A stretch of 63,668 nucleotides of DNA, taken from positions 1 to 63,668 of the forward strand of contig CANGNF010000028.1 in assembly GCA_947455205.1 (NCBI GenBank). The letters run 5' to 3'. Below the pieces are notes generated by a model. That model searched no databases, was not told where the DNA came from, and worked only from the letters and a program-made list of their open reading frames with translations. The position numbers and the translations under genes were made by a program. Shown piece by piece: positions 7,281-14,773 of this stretch (position 1 is the stretch's first letter; every line of letters starts with the position of its first letter). This DNA is from Acetobacteraceae bacterium (GTDB lineage Bacteria; Pseudomonadota; Alphaproteobacteria; Acetobacterales; Acetobacteraceae).

Positions 7281-8285
7281 ATGCGGGCTGTGATGATCAC
7301 CCGGTTCGGCAGAGCCGAAGACGTGGCCGAGGTTGTCGACGTGCCGGCCCCTGGCGCTCCTGGACCCGGACAGGTGTTGCTCAACATTCTGGCGGCGCCC
7401 ATCAACCCTTCTGACTTCCTGGTCTTCCAGGGGCGATTTGGCGCCTCGCCACCTTCATTGCCGGCAAAAGCCGGTGGCGAGGCTGTGGGAGAGGTTGTGG
7501 CGGTTGGTCCTGGCGTTGACAATCTCCAGCCGGGTGACCGCATCCTGGCCCTGCACGCCGGGCGTGGTAACTGGCGCCAGCAGGTCCTGGCCGACGCGGG
7601 CCGGGCTGTGGCGTTGCCGGCTGATGTTGATCCGCTTCAACTGGCGATGCTGGCGGTGAACCCGGCAACCGCTCTGCACATGCTCACCCGCTTCATGACG
7701 CTGCAGCCGGGCGAGTGGGTGCTGCAGAATGCCGGCACCTCGGCGGTGGCGCACTGCGTCATGCGGCTGGCCAAGGCGCGGGGGATCAGGACCATCAACT
7801 TGGTGCGCCAGGAGGCCCACATCGGCATGCTGCTGGATGCCGGCGGAGACGTTGTTCTGATGGACGGCATGGACTTGGCGGGCCGGGTTTCCGCCGCCAC
7901 GGGTGGGGCCGACATACGCCTAGGCCTGGACGCGGTGGCGGGCGACGCGACCGGGCGGTTGGCCAGTTGCATAACGCCCGGCGGCACGGTGGTGATCTAT
8001 GGCCTGCTATCGGCGCCCAGCGTGACCCTTCCGGCAGCGGATTTGGTTTTCCGCGACGTCACCCTGCGCGGCTATTGGTTTACGCCGTGGTTTGATCGGG
8101 CCAGCAAGGCGGAACTGGCGGAGACCTACGAGACGCTCATCGCCGATGTGCGCAGCGGCGCCCTGCGCGTGCCCGTGGTGGCGACCTATCCCATGGAGCA
8201 AATCCGTGAGGCCCTTGCCCATGCCGCTCAACCCGGGCGCCAGGGCAAGGTGCTGCTACTGCCCAATGAAGGCAGCAAGCGGTAG
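7281..8285 (+). CDS. Zinc-independent medium-chain oxidoreductase (enoyl-thioester reductase-like)
   Basis: The 334-residue protein has the medium-chain dehydrogenase/reductase fold: an N-terminal GroES-like domain (about 1-120, with INPSDFLVFQGRFG and GGEAVGEVVAVG) and a Rossmann domain (about 125-300, with LQNAGTSAVAHCVMRLAKAR as nucleotide-binding region). The Cys/His zinc ligands of alcohol dehydrogenases are missing. INPSD and the NPATALHML stretch are typical of trans-2-enoyl-CoA/ACP reductases (MECR/ETR-like) that use NADPH, so reduction of a 2-enoyl thioester or quinone is likely. A strong ribosome binding site (GGAGGGGGAG) precedes the ATG. It is intact although it lies between an IS66 relic and the tRNA-Arg gene, so it may be useful cargo. 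Confidence 0.75.
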   Translation: MRAVMITRFGRAEDVAEVVDVPAPGAPGPGQVLLNILAAPINPSDFLVFQGRFGASPPSLPAKAGGEAVGEVVAVGPGVDNLQPGDRILALHAGRGNWRQQVLADAGRAVALPADVDPLQLAMLAVNPATALHMLTRFMTLQPGEWVLQNAGTSAVAHCVMRLAKARGIRTINLVRQEAHIGMLLDAGGDVVLMDGMDLAGRVSAATGGADIRLGLDAVAGDATGRLASCITPGGTVVIYGLLSAPSVTLPAADLVFRDVTLRGYWFTPWFDRASKAELAETYETLIADVRSGALRVPVVATYPMEQIREALAHAAQPGRQGKVLLLPNEGSKR

Positions 8286-8779
8286 GTGTGCAGCATGCCC
8301 CCCGTCACCGCCGTCGCTGGCTTAAGGCGACTGTAAGACCTGCCTGGATGGCGCCGGCGACCCTCCAGATAGCTGGCCGAACGTACCTCTGGTTCGAAAA
8401 CACGGTACGCTTTTCAGGCAAGTGCGATTCGAACCAGGCCGCCCCGCCGCCGCACCGAAGCCATTGAAATAACAGGGATTTCGAAAAGCGTACCTAATCG
8501 GCCCAGTCAACAGGTCCGGAGAGAATGGGCCGTCGGAGAGCCGAATTCAGCGGTCGTTCCGCCCCTGCCGGTCAACAGGTCCTACGGCAAACCCTGGCCT
8601 AACCTGGGGTTTTCATGCCGGCTCCCGGCAGCGGAGAGCCTGACGTCGGATAAAACTGGCGGAGCAAACGGCATTCGAATTCGCGGTACGGCCCGCTGCT
8701 TGCAGCGCCACCTGCTACCTATGTGCTACCTAGCACCCGGCCAGCGCTAGCTAAAAACCCGCTAACCCATTGAAAAGAC
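8286..8779. other. Non-coding junction with nested inverted and direct repeats
   Basis: No gene is seen in this 494-base gap. Two perfect inverted repeats interlock: CTGGTTCGAA at 8389-8398 with TTCGAACCAG at 8428-8437, and GGTACGCTTTTC at 8404-8415 with GAAAAGCGTACC at 8483-8494. GTCAACAGGTCC is repeated directly at 8506-8517 and 8571-8582. The stretch abuts the 3' end of tRNA-Arg, so an old integration junction is plausible. Confidence 0.55.
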
Positions 8780-8856
8780 TGGCGGACCCGAAAGGATTCG
8801 AACCTTCGACCTTTGCCTTCGGAGGGCAACGCTCTATCCAGCTGAGCTACGGGTCC
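8780..8856 (-). tRNA. tRNA-Arg (anticodon CCG), CCA encoded
   Basis: Read on the minus strand, the gene begins GGACCCG and ends CGGGTCC-G-CCA, giving a seven-base acceptor stem, discriminator G and an encoded CCA. The D-arm contains AGCTCAGCTGGATAGAGC, the anticodon stem TTGCC/GGCAA encloses CTCCGAA with anticodon CCG, and the T-arm reads GGTTCGAATCC. It decodes the arginine codon CGG. It marks the border between the mobile-element-rich left part and ordinary chromosome to the right. Confidence 0.95.
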
Positions 8857-8913
8857 AACACTCGCGTCATACCCTGGTCGGCGTTCCGGGGAAAGCCCTT
8901 TGGCGGGCTTCGG

Positions 8914-9339
8914 CTACAGCAACCCCAGCGCGCGCAATTCCTGCCGCAGCTTGGCCGGCAGGGCGTCCAGCCCCTCGGCGGCGCCCTGGGCGCGGATATC
9001 GGCCGGCGCTGCCTCCGGCGTCAGGTAGCGCCAGCCCTGGAAGGGCTTCTCCTGCCGGGCGGCCACTGGCACCAGCTCGGGGTCCAGCACCAGGCCGGCG
9101 CAGGTGGTGCCGTCGTCCCAGGCTTCCTCGCGGATGTCGATGATGCGTTGCCGCACCTGCACCCAGCCCGCCACCACCCAGTAGATGCTGCCGCCATCCA
9201 GGATATCGGCGACGCGCTTGGGCTTCATCCGGGTCTGGTGGCGCAGCGGCGGCTCGGCCACGGCGCGGCGGGCCTGGATGGCGGCCAACTCGGCCACGTC
9301 CTTCGGCCCGACCGAGAGCTTGATCAGATGCAGGGTCAT
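8914..9339 (-). CDS. DUF1489 family protein
   Basis: The 141-residue protein matches the alphaproteobacterial DUF1489 family from its opening LIKLSVGPKDVAELAAIQ through GSIYWVVAGWVQVRQRIIDI to PFQGWRYLTPEAAPAD. The whole length fits the family, whose function is unknown; no signal peptide or membrane segment is visible. Its ATG overlaps the stop of the upstream TAXI gene by four bases, so the two are translationally coupled, though no functional link is known. Confidence 0.8.
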   Translation of the reverse strand: MTLHLIKLSVGPKDVAELAAIQARRAVAEPPLRHQTRMKPKRVADILDGGSIYWVVAGWVQVRQRIIDIREEAWDDGTTCAGLVLDPELVPVAARQEKPFQGWRYLTPEAAPADIRAQGAAEGLDALPAKLRQELRALGLL

Positions 9340-10331
9340 GGTGGCGCCTCCGGCAGCGGCATACCCGCGGCGGCCCAGGCGGGGAAGGCGCCGGGGTGCC
9401 AGGGCAGCACCGGGTTGGCCGCGGCCCCGTGGCCGGGCAGCACGGCGGGCGGCAGCGCGGCCCGCAGCGCCGGCGGCCAGGCCAGGGCCAGGGCGGCCAC
9501 CGGCTCGGCCCAGGCGGCGGCCAGCCCGGCCTGGGCCAGCAGCAGGGTCCAGGCGGCCAGGCCCGGCACTTCGCCGGGCAACAGCGCCGGGGCCAGGCCG
9601 GGCAGGGCGGGCAGCAGCAGGGCGGCCTCATCCTCGGCCAGCGGCAACAGCGGGACGTCCAGCACGCCGAAGCCGGCGGCGTCCTGCCCGCCCGCCAGCA
9701 GCACGGCGTCCAGCCGGCCGGCGCGGAAGGCCTCGCCCACCGCTTCCGGCGTGTCCAGCGTCACCTCCGGTGCGATGCCCAGCGTCTCCGCCAGGGCGCG
9801 CACCACGGCCTCTGCGGCGCCACCGGCGGGCCCGCAGCCCAGGCGCTTGCCGTGCAGCCCGCGCCAGGTGCCGGGGCCGGGCCGGGCATGCAGCAGCACG
9901 GGCAGGCCATAGACCGGCGCCAGCGCGCGGATCCGCCGCAGCCGCCGCGGCGCGAAGCCACCGGTGCCGTTGAAGGCGGCGGTCGCCAGCTCCAGCCCGG
10001 CGATGGCGAATTGCACCTGGCCGGCTTCCAGCAAGTAGAGGTTCTCGGTGCTGCCCAGGGTGTGGCGCGGCGCCAGGCGCACCGCGGCGCCCTGCAGGGT
10101 GTCGCACAGCGCGGCGCCGTAGCGCTCCGCCCCGCCGCCGCGCGGGCCGGTGGCCAGGCGCAGCAAGGGGGTCGCCGCTGGCGGCGCGGAATGGGGTCCC
10201 GCAGACGGCGCGGAACCAGGCCCCGCAGGCGGCGCGGAACCACGCAGCGCCGGGGCCTGCGCCCATGCCGTCACCGGTGCCGCCAGCCCGGCCAGCAGGG
10301 TCCGGCGCGAAATCATGCTAAGCTCAGCCAT
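9336..10331 (-). CDS. TAXI-family periplasmic substrate-binding protein
   Basis: The 331-residue product starts with a twin-arginine-like leader (SRRTLLAGLAAPVTAWAQ), followed by a low-complexity proline/serine repeat at about 30-53 (GSAPPAG, GSAPSAG, HSAPPA). The body has TAXI-type binding protein features: LRLATGPRGGGAERYGAALC near the start, and LAIAG-like LEAGQVQFAIAGLELATAAF. TAXI proteins bind substrates such as glutamate for TRAP transporters, but no TRAP membrane subunit is encoded here. The C-terminal half is unusually alanine/leucine/proline-rich and diverged, so substrate use is uncertain. It is the first gene of a two-gene unit with DUF1489. Confidence 0.65.
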   Translation of the reverse strand: MAELSMISRRTLLAGLAAPVTAWAQAPALRGSAPPAGPGSAPSAGPHSAPPAATPLLRLATGPRGGGAERYGAALCDTLQGAAVRLAPRHTLGSTENLYLLEAGQVQFAIAGLELATAAFNGTGGFAPRRLRRIRALAPVYGLPVLLHARPGPGTWRGLHGKRLGCGPAGGAAEAVVRALAETLGIAPEVTLDTPEAVGEAFRAGRLDAVLLAGGQDAAGFGVLDVPLLPLAEDEAALLLPALPGLAPALLPGEVPGLAAWTLLLAQAGLAAAWAEPVAALALAWPPALRAALPPAVLPGHGAAANPVLPWHPGAFPAWAAAGMPLPEAPP

Positions 10332-10356
10332 CCGTCCAGCCTAACCCGTGGTGGCC

Positions 10357-11085
10357 ATGCTGTCCCATGACGACCTGATCTACGACCTCGGCACCAACCA
10401 GGGGGAGGATACCGCCTTCTACCTGGCCAAGGGCTTCCGCGTGGTGGGGGTGGAGGCCAACCCGGTCCTCCATGCCGCCCTGGCCGAAAAGCTGGCCGAG
10501 CCGATCGCCGCCGGCCGCCTGACGCTGCTCAACATCGGCATCTGGGACAGCGCGCGTACGCTGACCTTCTACGCCAACCAGGACAACGACCACTGGTCCT
10601 CCTTCGACCCCGTCTATGGCACCCGCCAGGGTACCCGGTACGAAACGCTGGAGGTCCCCTGCATCACCGTGCTGGACCTGCTGCGGCGCTACGGCGTGCC
10701 GCGCTACCTGAAGATCGACATCGAGGGCGCCGACCGCCTGGTGCTGGCGCAGCTGCGGCAACTGGCACGGCTGCCGCGCTACATCTCGGTGGAGGAATAC
10801 GGGGTGGAGGCGCTGCACGATTTGGCGGCGCTGGGCTACAGCCGGTTCAAGCTGCTGCCCCAGGCCGACAAGTCCTGGGCCGAGGCACCGCAGCCGCCGC
10901 GCGAGGGCAGCTACGCCAAGCGCTGGTCGGACGGCCGCGACAGCGGCCTGTTCGGCGCCGAATTGCCGGGGGAATGGCTGGACTTCCGGGCGGCGGAGGC
11001 AGCCTACCTGGCCGGCATCCGCAACGCGGCGTGGCAGTATGTCGGCCCGCCCGGCGAATGGTGGGACATCCACGCCACGCGGTAG
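10357..11085 (+). CDS. FkbM-family SAM-dependent methyltransferase
   Basis: This product of about 242 residues carries a class I methyltransferase fold. Motif I reads IYDLGTNQGEDTAFYLAKGF, followed by VVGVEANP as the acidic end of strand 2, and LKIDIEGADRLVLAQL is the FkbM hallmark. Such enzymes O-methylate sugars or polyketides; the substrate here cannot be told. ATG 10357 fits the family's usual MLxHDDLIYD beginning; GTG codons at 10348 and 10351 are alternatives. It is a single gene, divergent from the TAXI gene and convergent with DUF2244. Confidence 0.8.
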   Translation: MLSHDDLIYDLGTNQGEDTAFYLAKGFRVVGVEANPVLHAALAEKLAEPIAAGRLTLLNIGIWDSARTLTFYANQDNDHWSSFDPVYGTRQGTRYETLEVPCITVLDLLRRYGVPRYLKIDIEGADRLVLAQLRQLARLPRYISVEEYGVEALHDLAALGYSRFKLLPQADKSWAEAPQPPREGSYAKRWSDGRDSGLFGAELPGEWLDFRAAEAAYLAGIRNAAWQYVGPPGEWWDIHATR

Positions 11086-11107
11086 GCGCCCGGCCCCGCG
11101 CCGGCGT

Positions 11108-11620
11108 TCAGCCGCCATCCCGCAGCTGCGGATTGTCGAAGACCGGGTTGCGGTAGCGCGCCAGCGCCGCGCCCAGCGCCTCGGCCAGGTCGCGCTTGTC
11201 GTCCTCGCCCAGCAACTGGCCGATCTCCACCGTCGCGCCGCGCTGCACCAGGTGCAGGGCACTGACCCGGCCGGGCCGTTCCTGCAGCCGCAGCCGCGCC
11301 CAGTAGGGGTCCAGCCGGATCACCTGCGGCCGGCCCTTGTTGTCGCGGCGGCGGATGGTCAGGGCGTCCTCGGTCAGCAGCACCAGCTCGCTGCGGCGGC
11401 GGGCGCGGCGGCGGTACAGCAGCAGCAGGCCGATCACCATGGCGCCCTCGGCGCCGGTGAAGCCGAGGATCGGCCAGGCGCCCAGCACCACGAACAGCGT
11501 GCCGGTGACCAGGCTGCCCAGGCCCAGCATGCCCGCCAGCAGCAGCAGGCCGCGGTCGCTCAGCGCCAGCGGCGGGGTGCTGTGGGCCTCGAACAGGATC
11601 TCGGGGCTGATCGCGGACAT
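11108..11620 (-). CDS. DUF2244 domain membrane protein
   Basis: The 170-residue protein has two predicted transmembrane helices at about 24-46 and 50-70 (LLLLAGMLGLGSLVTGTLFV; GAEGAMVIGLLLLYRR). A soluble part follows with ALTIRRRDNKGRPQVIRLDP and WARLRLQER, typical of DUF2244. The family is conserved in alphaproteobacteria and of unknown function. It is divergent from nth with about 68 bases between the starts. Confidence 0.75.
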   Translation of the reverse strand: MSAISPEILFEAHSTPPLALSDRGLLLLAGMLGLGSLVTGTLFVVLGAWPILGFTGAEGAMVIGLLLLYRRRARRRSELVLLTEDALTIRRRDNKGRPQVIRLDPYWARLRLQERPGRVSALHLVQRGATVEIGQLLGEDDKRDLAEALGAALARYRNPVFDNPQLRDGG

Positions 11621-11688
11621 GGGCCCTCTCGCGCTGGTGCCGGATGCAATTGGGTCGCATCGCCCAAGCTGCCATAGTCGGAACCACC

Positions 11689-12399
11689 ATGTCCCGCTCT
11701 CCGCTTCCCCGCGTGCCGCTGCACGGCACCGCCACCGACCCGCGCCGCGCCCGGCGGATGAACGCCACCCAGGCCGGCGCCTTCATCCGCGCCCTGGCCC
11801 AGGCCAACCCGGCGCCCGAGACCGAGCTGCTGTACGAGAACCACTTCCAGCTGCTGGTCGCGGTCGTGCTCTCGGCCCAGACCACCGACGCCGCGGTGAA
11901 CAAGTGCACCCCGCGGCTGTTCGCGGCGGCGCCGACGCCGGCCGCCATGGCGGCGCTGGGGGCGGAGGGCATCGGCCCGCATATCCGCACCATCGGCCTG
12001 TGGCAGGGCAAGGCGAAGAACGTCGCCGCCCTGGCCGCCCAGCTGGTGGCGCTGCATGGCGGCGAGGTGCCGGCCGACCGCGCGGCGCTGGAAGCCCTGC
12101 CCGGCGTCGGCCGCAAGACCGCCAACGTGGTGCTGAACGTGGCCTTCGGTGAGCAGACCATGGCGGTGGACACCCATATCTTCCGCCTGGGCAACCGCAC
12201 CGGCCTGGCGTCGGGGAAGAACACGCGGGAGGTCGAGGATGGCCTGGTCCGCAAATGCCCGCCGGAGTTGCTGCGCGACGCGCACCACTGGCTGATCCTG
12301 CACGGCCGCTACGTCTGCAAGGCCCGCGCGCCGGAGTGCTGGCGTTGTGTTGCGCGCGACCACTGCAACTATCGCGACAAGGTCACCGCGCCGGTTTGA
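11689..12399 (+). CDS. nth: Endonuclease III (DNA glycosylase/AP lyase)
   Basis: This is a base-excision repair enzyme that removes oxidised pyrimidines and nicks at the abasic site. The 236-residue protein shows the helix-hairpin-helix LPGVGRKTANVVLNVAFG with the catalytic Lys, followed by VDTHIFRLGNRTG with the catalytic Asp. The C-terminal four-cysteine iron-sulfur loop is complete, with spacing C-x6-C-x2-C-x5-C (CKARAPEC, WRC, VARDHC). The ATG at 11689 is chosen because upstream in-frame residues do not fit; a further internal Met at about residue 25 could also serve. It stands alone, about 130 bases before a glycosyltransferase gene. Confidence 0.93.
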   Translation: MSRSPLPRVPLHGTATDPRRARRMNATQAGAFIRALAQANPAPETELLYENHFQLLVAVVLSAQTTDAAVNKCTPRLFAAAPTPAAMAALGAEGIGPHIRTIGLWQGKAKNVAALAAQLVALHGGEVPADRAALEALPGVGRKTANVVLNVAFGEQTMAVDTHIFRLGNRTGLASGKNTREVEDGLVRKCPPELLRDAHHWLILHGRYVCKARAPECWRCVARDHCNYRDKVTAPV

Positions 12400-12529
12400 T
12401 GCGCTGCGGCATGGTGGCGGCAACCCGCGGCGTGGCGAGGGCGTTGAAGCGCCATCGTCACCCGCAGGACCTGGCCCCCAGTAACGGTGCAACGCCACCG
12501 CCTGGCCTGCACCGCCGGAGAGCAAGCCG

Positions 12530-13723
12530 ATGTCCGATGCCGCCCTGGGCAGCCTTGCCCTTGCCCGCCCCCGTGCCGAGCGCCCGCTGCTGCTCTGCCT
12601 GTCGCACCTGCGCTGGGACTTCGTGCTGCAACGGCCCCAGCACCTGCTGGGCCGCGCCGTCGAGCACTACGATGTGCTGTTCTTCGAGGAACCCATTCTG
12701 GCCGCCGGCGCCACGCCGCGGCTGGAACGCCGGCGCACGCCGGAAGGTGTGACCGTCTGCGTGCCGCATCTGCCGGAAGGGCTGGGCGAGGCCGCCCTGC
12801 TGGCCGCGCAGCGCCGCATGCTGGATGCGCTGCTGGCCGCGGAAGCCGGGCGCCGGCTGGTGGTGTGGTTCTACACCCCGATGGCGCTGGCCTTCGCCGC
12901 GCACCTGTCGCCGGACCTGACCGTGTATGACTGCATGGATGAGCTGTCGGCCTTCCGCGGCGCGCCGCCCCGGCTGGTGGAGCTGGAGCGGCAGTTGCTG
13001 GCCCGCGCCGACCTGGTCTTCACCGGCGGCCGCAGCCTGTATGAGGCCAAGCGCGGCAAGCACCCCCAGGTGCATTGCTTCCCGTCCTCGATCGACGCGC
13101 CGCACTTCAACCAGGCGCGCCAATGGGCGCAGCCCGAGCCGGCGGACCAGCTGGGCATCCCGCATCCGCGCATCGGCTTCTTCGGCGTGGTGGATGAACG
13201 GATGGACGTCGAGCTGGTGGGCGCGCTGGCGGCGCAGCGGCCGGACTGGCAGCTGGTGATGATCGGCCCGGTGGTGAAGATCGACCCGGCCTCCCTGCCG
13301 CGCCCGGGCAACATCCACTGGCTCGGCAGCAAGAAGTATGCGGAGCTGCCGGCCTACCTGGCGGGCTGGGATGCCGGTTTCATGCCCTTCGCCCGCAATG
13401 AGAGCACGCGCTTCATCAGCCCGACGAAGACGCCGGAATTCCTGGCCGCCGGGCTGCCCGTGGTCAGCACGCCCATCACCGACGTGGTGCGCGACTGGGG
13501 CGACGCCAACCTGGTGGAGATTGCCTGCGATGCCGGCGGCTTCGCCCAGGCGCTGGAGGAGGTGATGAGCCAGCCGCGCGACGCTTGGCTGCGCCGGGTG
13601 GACCGCAAGCTGGCGCGGTTGAGCTGGGACCGGACCTGGCTGGCGATGTCGGCGCTGATCGCGGAGGGGCTGCGGCCGTCGCGCGGCGCCGAGCGGGCGG
13701 CCAGCGCGGCGTCGGCCATGTGA
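12530..13723 (+). CDS. Glycosyltransferase of the GT-B type
   Basis: The 397-residue protein resembles group 1 glycosyltransferases used in polysaccharide or capsule synthesis. It starts with LLLCLSHLRWDFVLQRPQHL, a stretch shared by a subgroup acting on cell-surface sugars. It contains VYDCMDELSAF and ADLVFTGGRSLYEAK in the N-terminal Rossmann domain, and NIHWLGSKKYAELPAYLAG, FMPFARNESTRFISPTKTPE and FLAAGLPVVSTPI in the C-terminal nucleotide-sugar-binding domain. The last two form the acidic EX7E-like region that binds the donor. No membrane anchor is seen. It is monocistronic and followed by two strong hairpins. Confidence 0.8.
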   Translation: MSDAALGSLALARPRAERPLLLCLSHLRWDFVLQRPQHLLGRAVEHYDVLFFEEPILAAGATPRLERRRTPEGVTVCVPHLPEGLGEAALLAAQRRMLDALLAAEAGRRLVVWFYTPMALAFAAHLSPDLTVYDCMDELSAFRGAPPRLVELERQLLARADLVFTGGRSLYEAKRGKHPQVHCFPSSIDAPHFNQARQWAQPEPADQLGIPHPRIGFFGVVDERMDVELVGALAAQRPDWQLVMIGPVVKIDPASLPRPGNIHWLGSKKYAELPAYLAGWDAGFMPFARNESTRFISPTKTPEFLAAGLPVVSTPITDVVRDWGDANLVEIACDAGGFAQALEEVMSQPRDAWLRRVDRKLARLSWDRTWLAMSALIAEGLRPSRGAERAASAASAM

Positions 13724-13731
13724 TGGGGGAA

Positions 13732-13754
13732 CGAGAGGGACGCTGTCCCTCTCG
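13732..13754 (+). terminator. Strong hairpin after the glycosyltransferase gene
   Basis: CGAGAGGGAC pairs perfectly with GTCCCTCTCG across a GCT loop, nine bases after the stop codon. There is no T-run. Its sequence and the following bases resemble, in inverse orientation, the hairpin element at 42731-42780. Confidence 0.6.
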
Positions 13755-13765
13755 CGCTCTCCCTG

Positions 13766-13787
13766 CCAAAGGCCGAGGGGCCTTTGG
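13766..13787 (+). terminator. Second hairpin after the glycosyltransferase gene
   Basis: CCAAAGGCC pairs with GGCCTTTGG across GAGG. Together with the hairpin 12 bases before it, this probably forms a bidirectional transcription barrier or a repeat element. Confidence 0.5.
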
Positions 13788-13841
13788 AAACCATGTGTTC
13801 AAAAACCTGGGGTCCAGGGGCCTTTCGGCCCTTGGCCGGAG

Positions 13842-13945
13842 AGTTTGAGAGGGCGGAGCCCTCTCAAGGATACAGGTTGGAGTTTGAGAGGGCGGAGCCC
13901 TCTCAAGGGGACTGGTGGAGTTTGAGAAGGCGGAGCCCTCTCAAG
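13842..13945. repeat. Three tandem hairpin repeats with a 39-bp period
   Basis: Three near-identical units start at 13842, 13881 and 13919. Each reads AGTTTGAGAGGGCGGAGCCC then TCTCAAG, and each forms its own hairpin (GAGAGGGC, loop GGA, GCCCTCTC; one mismatch in copy 3). Spacers of about 11 bases separate the units. The last copy reaches into the stop codon of the aldo/keto reductase gene, so the array lies exactly between two convergent genes. Confidence 0.8.
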
Positions 13946-14768
13946 CCGCCCAATCCGGCGCGAAGCCGGGGTCCACCATGCGCCTGTCCTTCGGCAGCGC
14001 CGCCAGTGCGGTCTGGTCGGCGGCGTCCAGCACCAGCTTCACCGCGTCCAGGTTCTCCTGCTGCCGTGCCGGCGACTGCGCCTTGGGAATGGCGGCGACG
14101 CCAGGCTTGGCCAGCAGGTAGGCCAGCCCCACCTGAGCGGGCGTGGCGCCGTGTTTGCGCGCGATGCCCTGGATGACCTTGTCTTTCAGCACCACGCCCT
14201 TGGCCACCGGCGTGTAGCTGGTCAGCACGATGTTGCGCGGCGTGACGTAGTCCAGCAGCCGCTGCTGGTCGAGGTAGACGTGATGCTCCACCTGCAACGC
14301 CGCGATGGGCACGATCCCGGCCTCGACGGCGCGCTTCAGCAGGCCGAGCGGGAAGTTCGCCACGCCGACCGCCTTGGCCAGCCCGGCATCGCGAATCGCG
14401 GCCTGCGCCTGCAGTACGCTCGGCAGGTCCAGCTGCGGGCTGGGCCAGTGCACCAGCAGCAGGTCCACGTAGTCCTGGCCCAGCCGCTTCAGGCAGGCGT
14501 CGAAGCCCTTGCGGAAGCTGGCGCCATCCGGCTTGTCCCACCAGACCTTCGTCGTCAGGTACAGCTCGGCGCGCTTCACGCCGCAGGCGTTGAGCGCGGC
14601 GCCGACCGGCTCCTCATTGCCGTACATCTCGGCGGTGTCGATGTGGCGGTAGCCCAGGCCGATGGCGGATTCCACCGCCGCCTGGCATGCCGCGCCCTTC
14701 ATCGGCCAGGTGCCGAAGCCGAGGCGCGGCATGCGCGTATGGGCGCTCTCGAAGGTCGGGACCGGCAT
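13941..14768 (-). CDS. Aldo/keto reductase
   Basis: The 275-residue (alpha/beta)8-barrel NADPH-dependent reductase belongs to the group that includes 2,5-diketo-D-gluconate reductases. The catalytic tetrad is visible as Asp44 (HIDTAEMYG), Tyr49, Lys74 (LTTKVWW) and His107 (LLVHWP). The C-terminal cofactor loop reads AIPKAQSPARQQENLDA. The likely role is detoxification or reduction of aldehydes and keto-sugars; the substrate is not predictable. It starts 6 bases from the end of the WD40 gene and so may be the last gene of the COG0523 / WD40 unit. Confidence 0.85.
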   Translation of the reverse strand: MPVPTFESAHTRMPRLGFGTWPMKGAACQAAVESAIGLGYRHIDTAEMYGNEEPVGAALNACGVKRAELYLTTKVWWDKPDGASFRKGFDACLKRLGQDYVDLLLVHWPSPQLDLPSVLQAQAAIRDAGLAKAVGVANFPLGLLKRAVEAGIVPIAALQVEHHVYLDQQRLLDYVTPRNIVLTSYTPVAKGVVLKDKVIQGIARKHGATPAQVGLAYLLAKPGVAAIPKAQSPARQQENLDAVKLVLDAADQTALAALPKDRRMVDPGFAPDWAA

Positions 14769-14773
14769 CGGCG

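Noticed and set aside
8428..8437. Possible second att copy of the tRNA T-loop sequence GATTCGAACC
   Set aside because: Only 10 bases are shared with the tRNA 3' part and the match belongs to an inverted repeat, so it is too short to call an attachment-site duplicate.
13842..13945. A CRISPR array
   Set aside because: Units are separated by about 11 bases only, number three and have no cas genes nearby; they are hairpin repeats.
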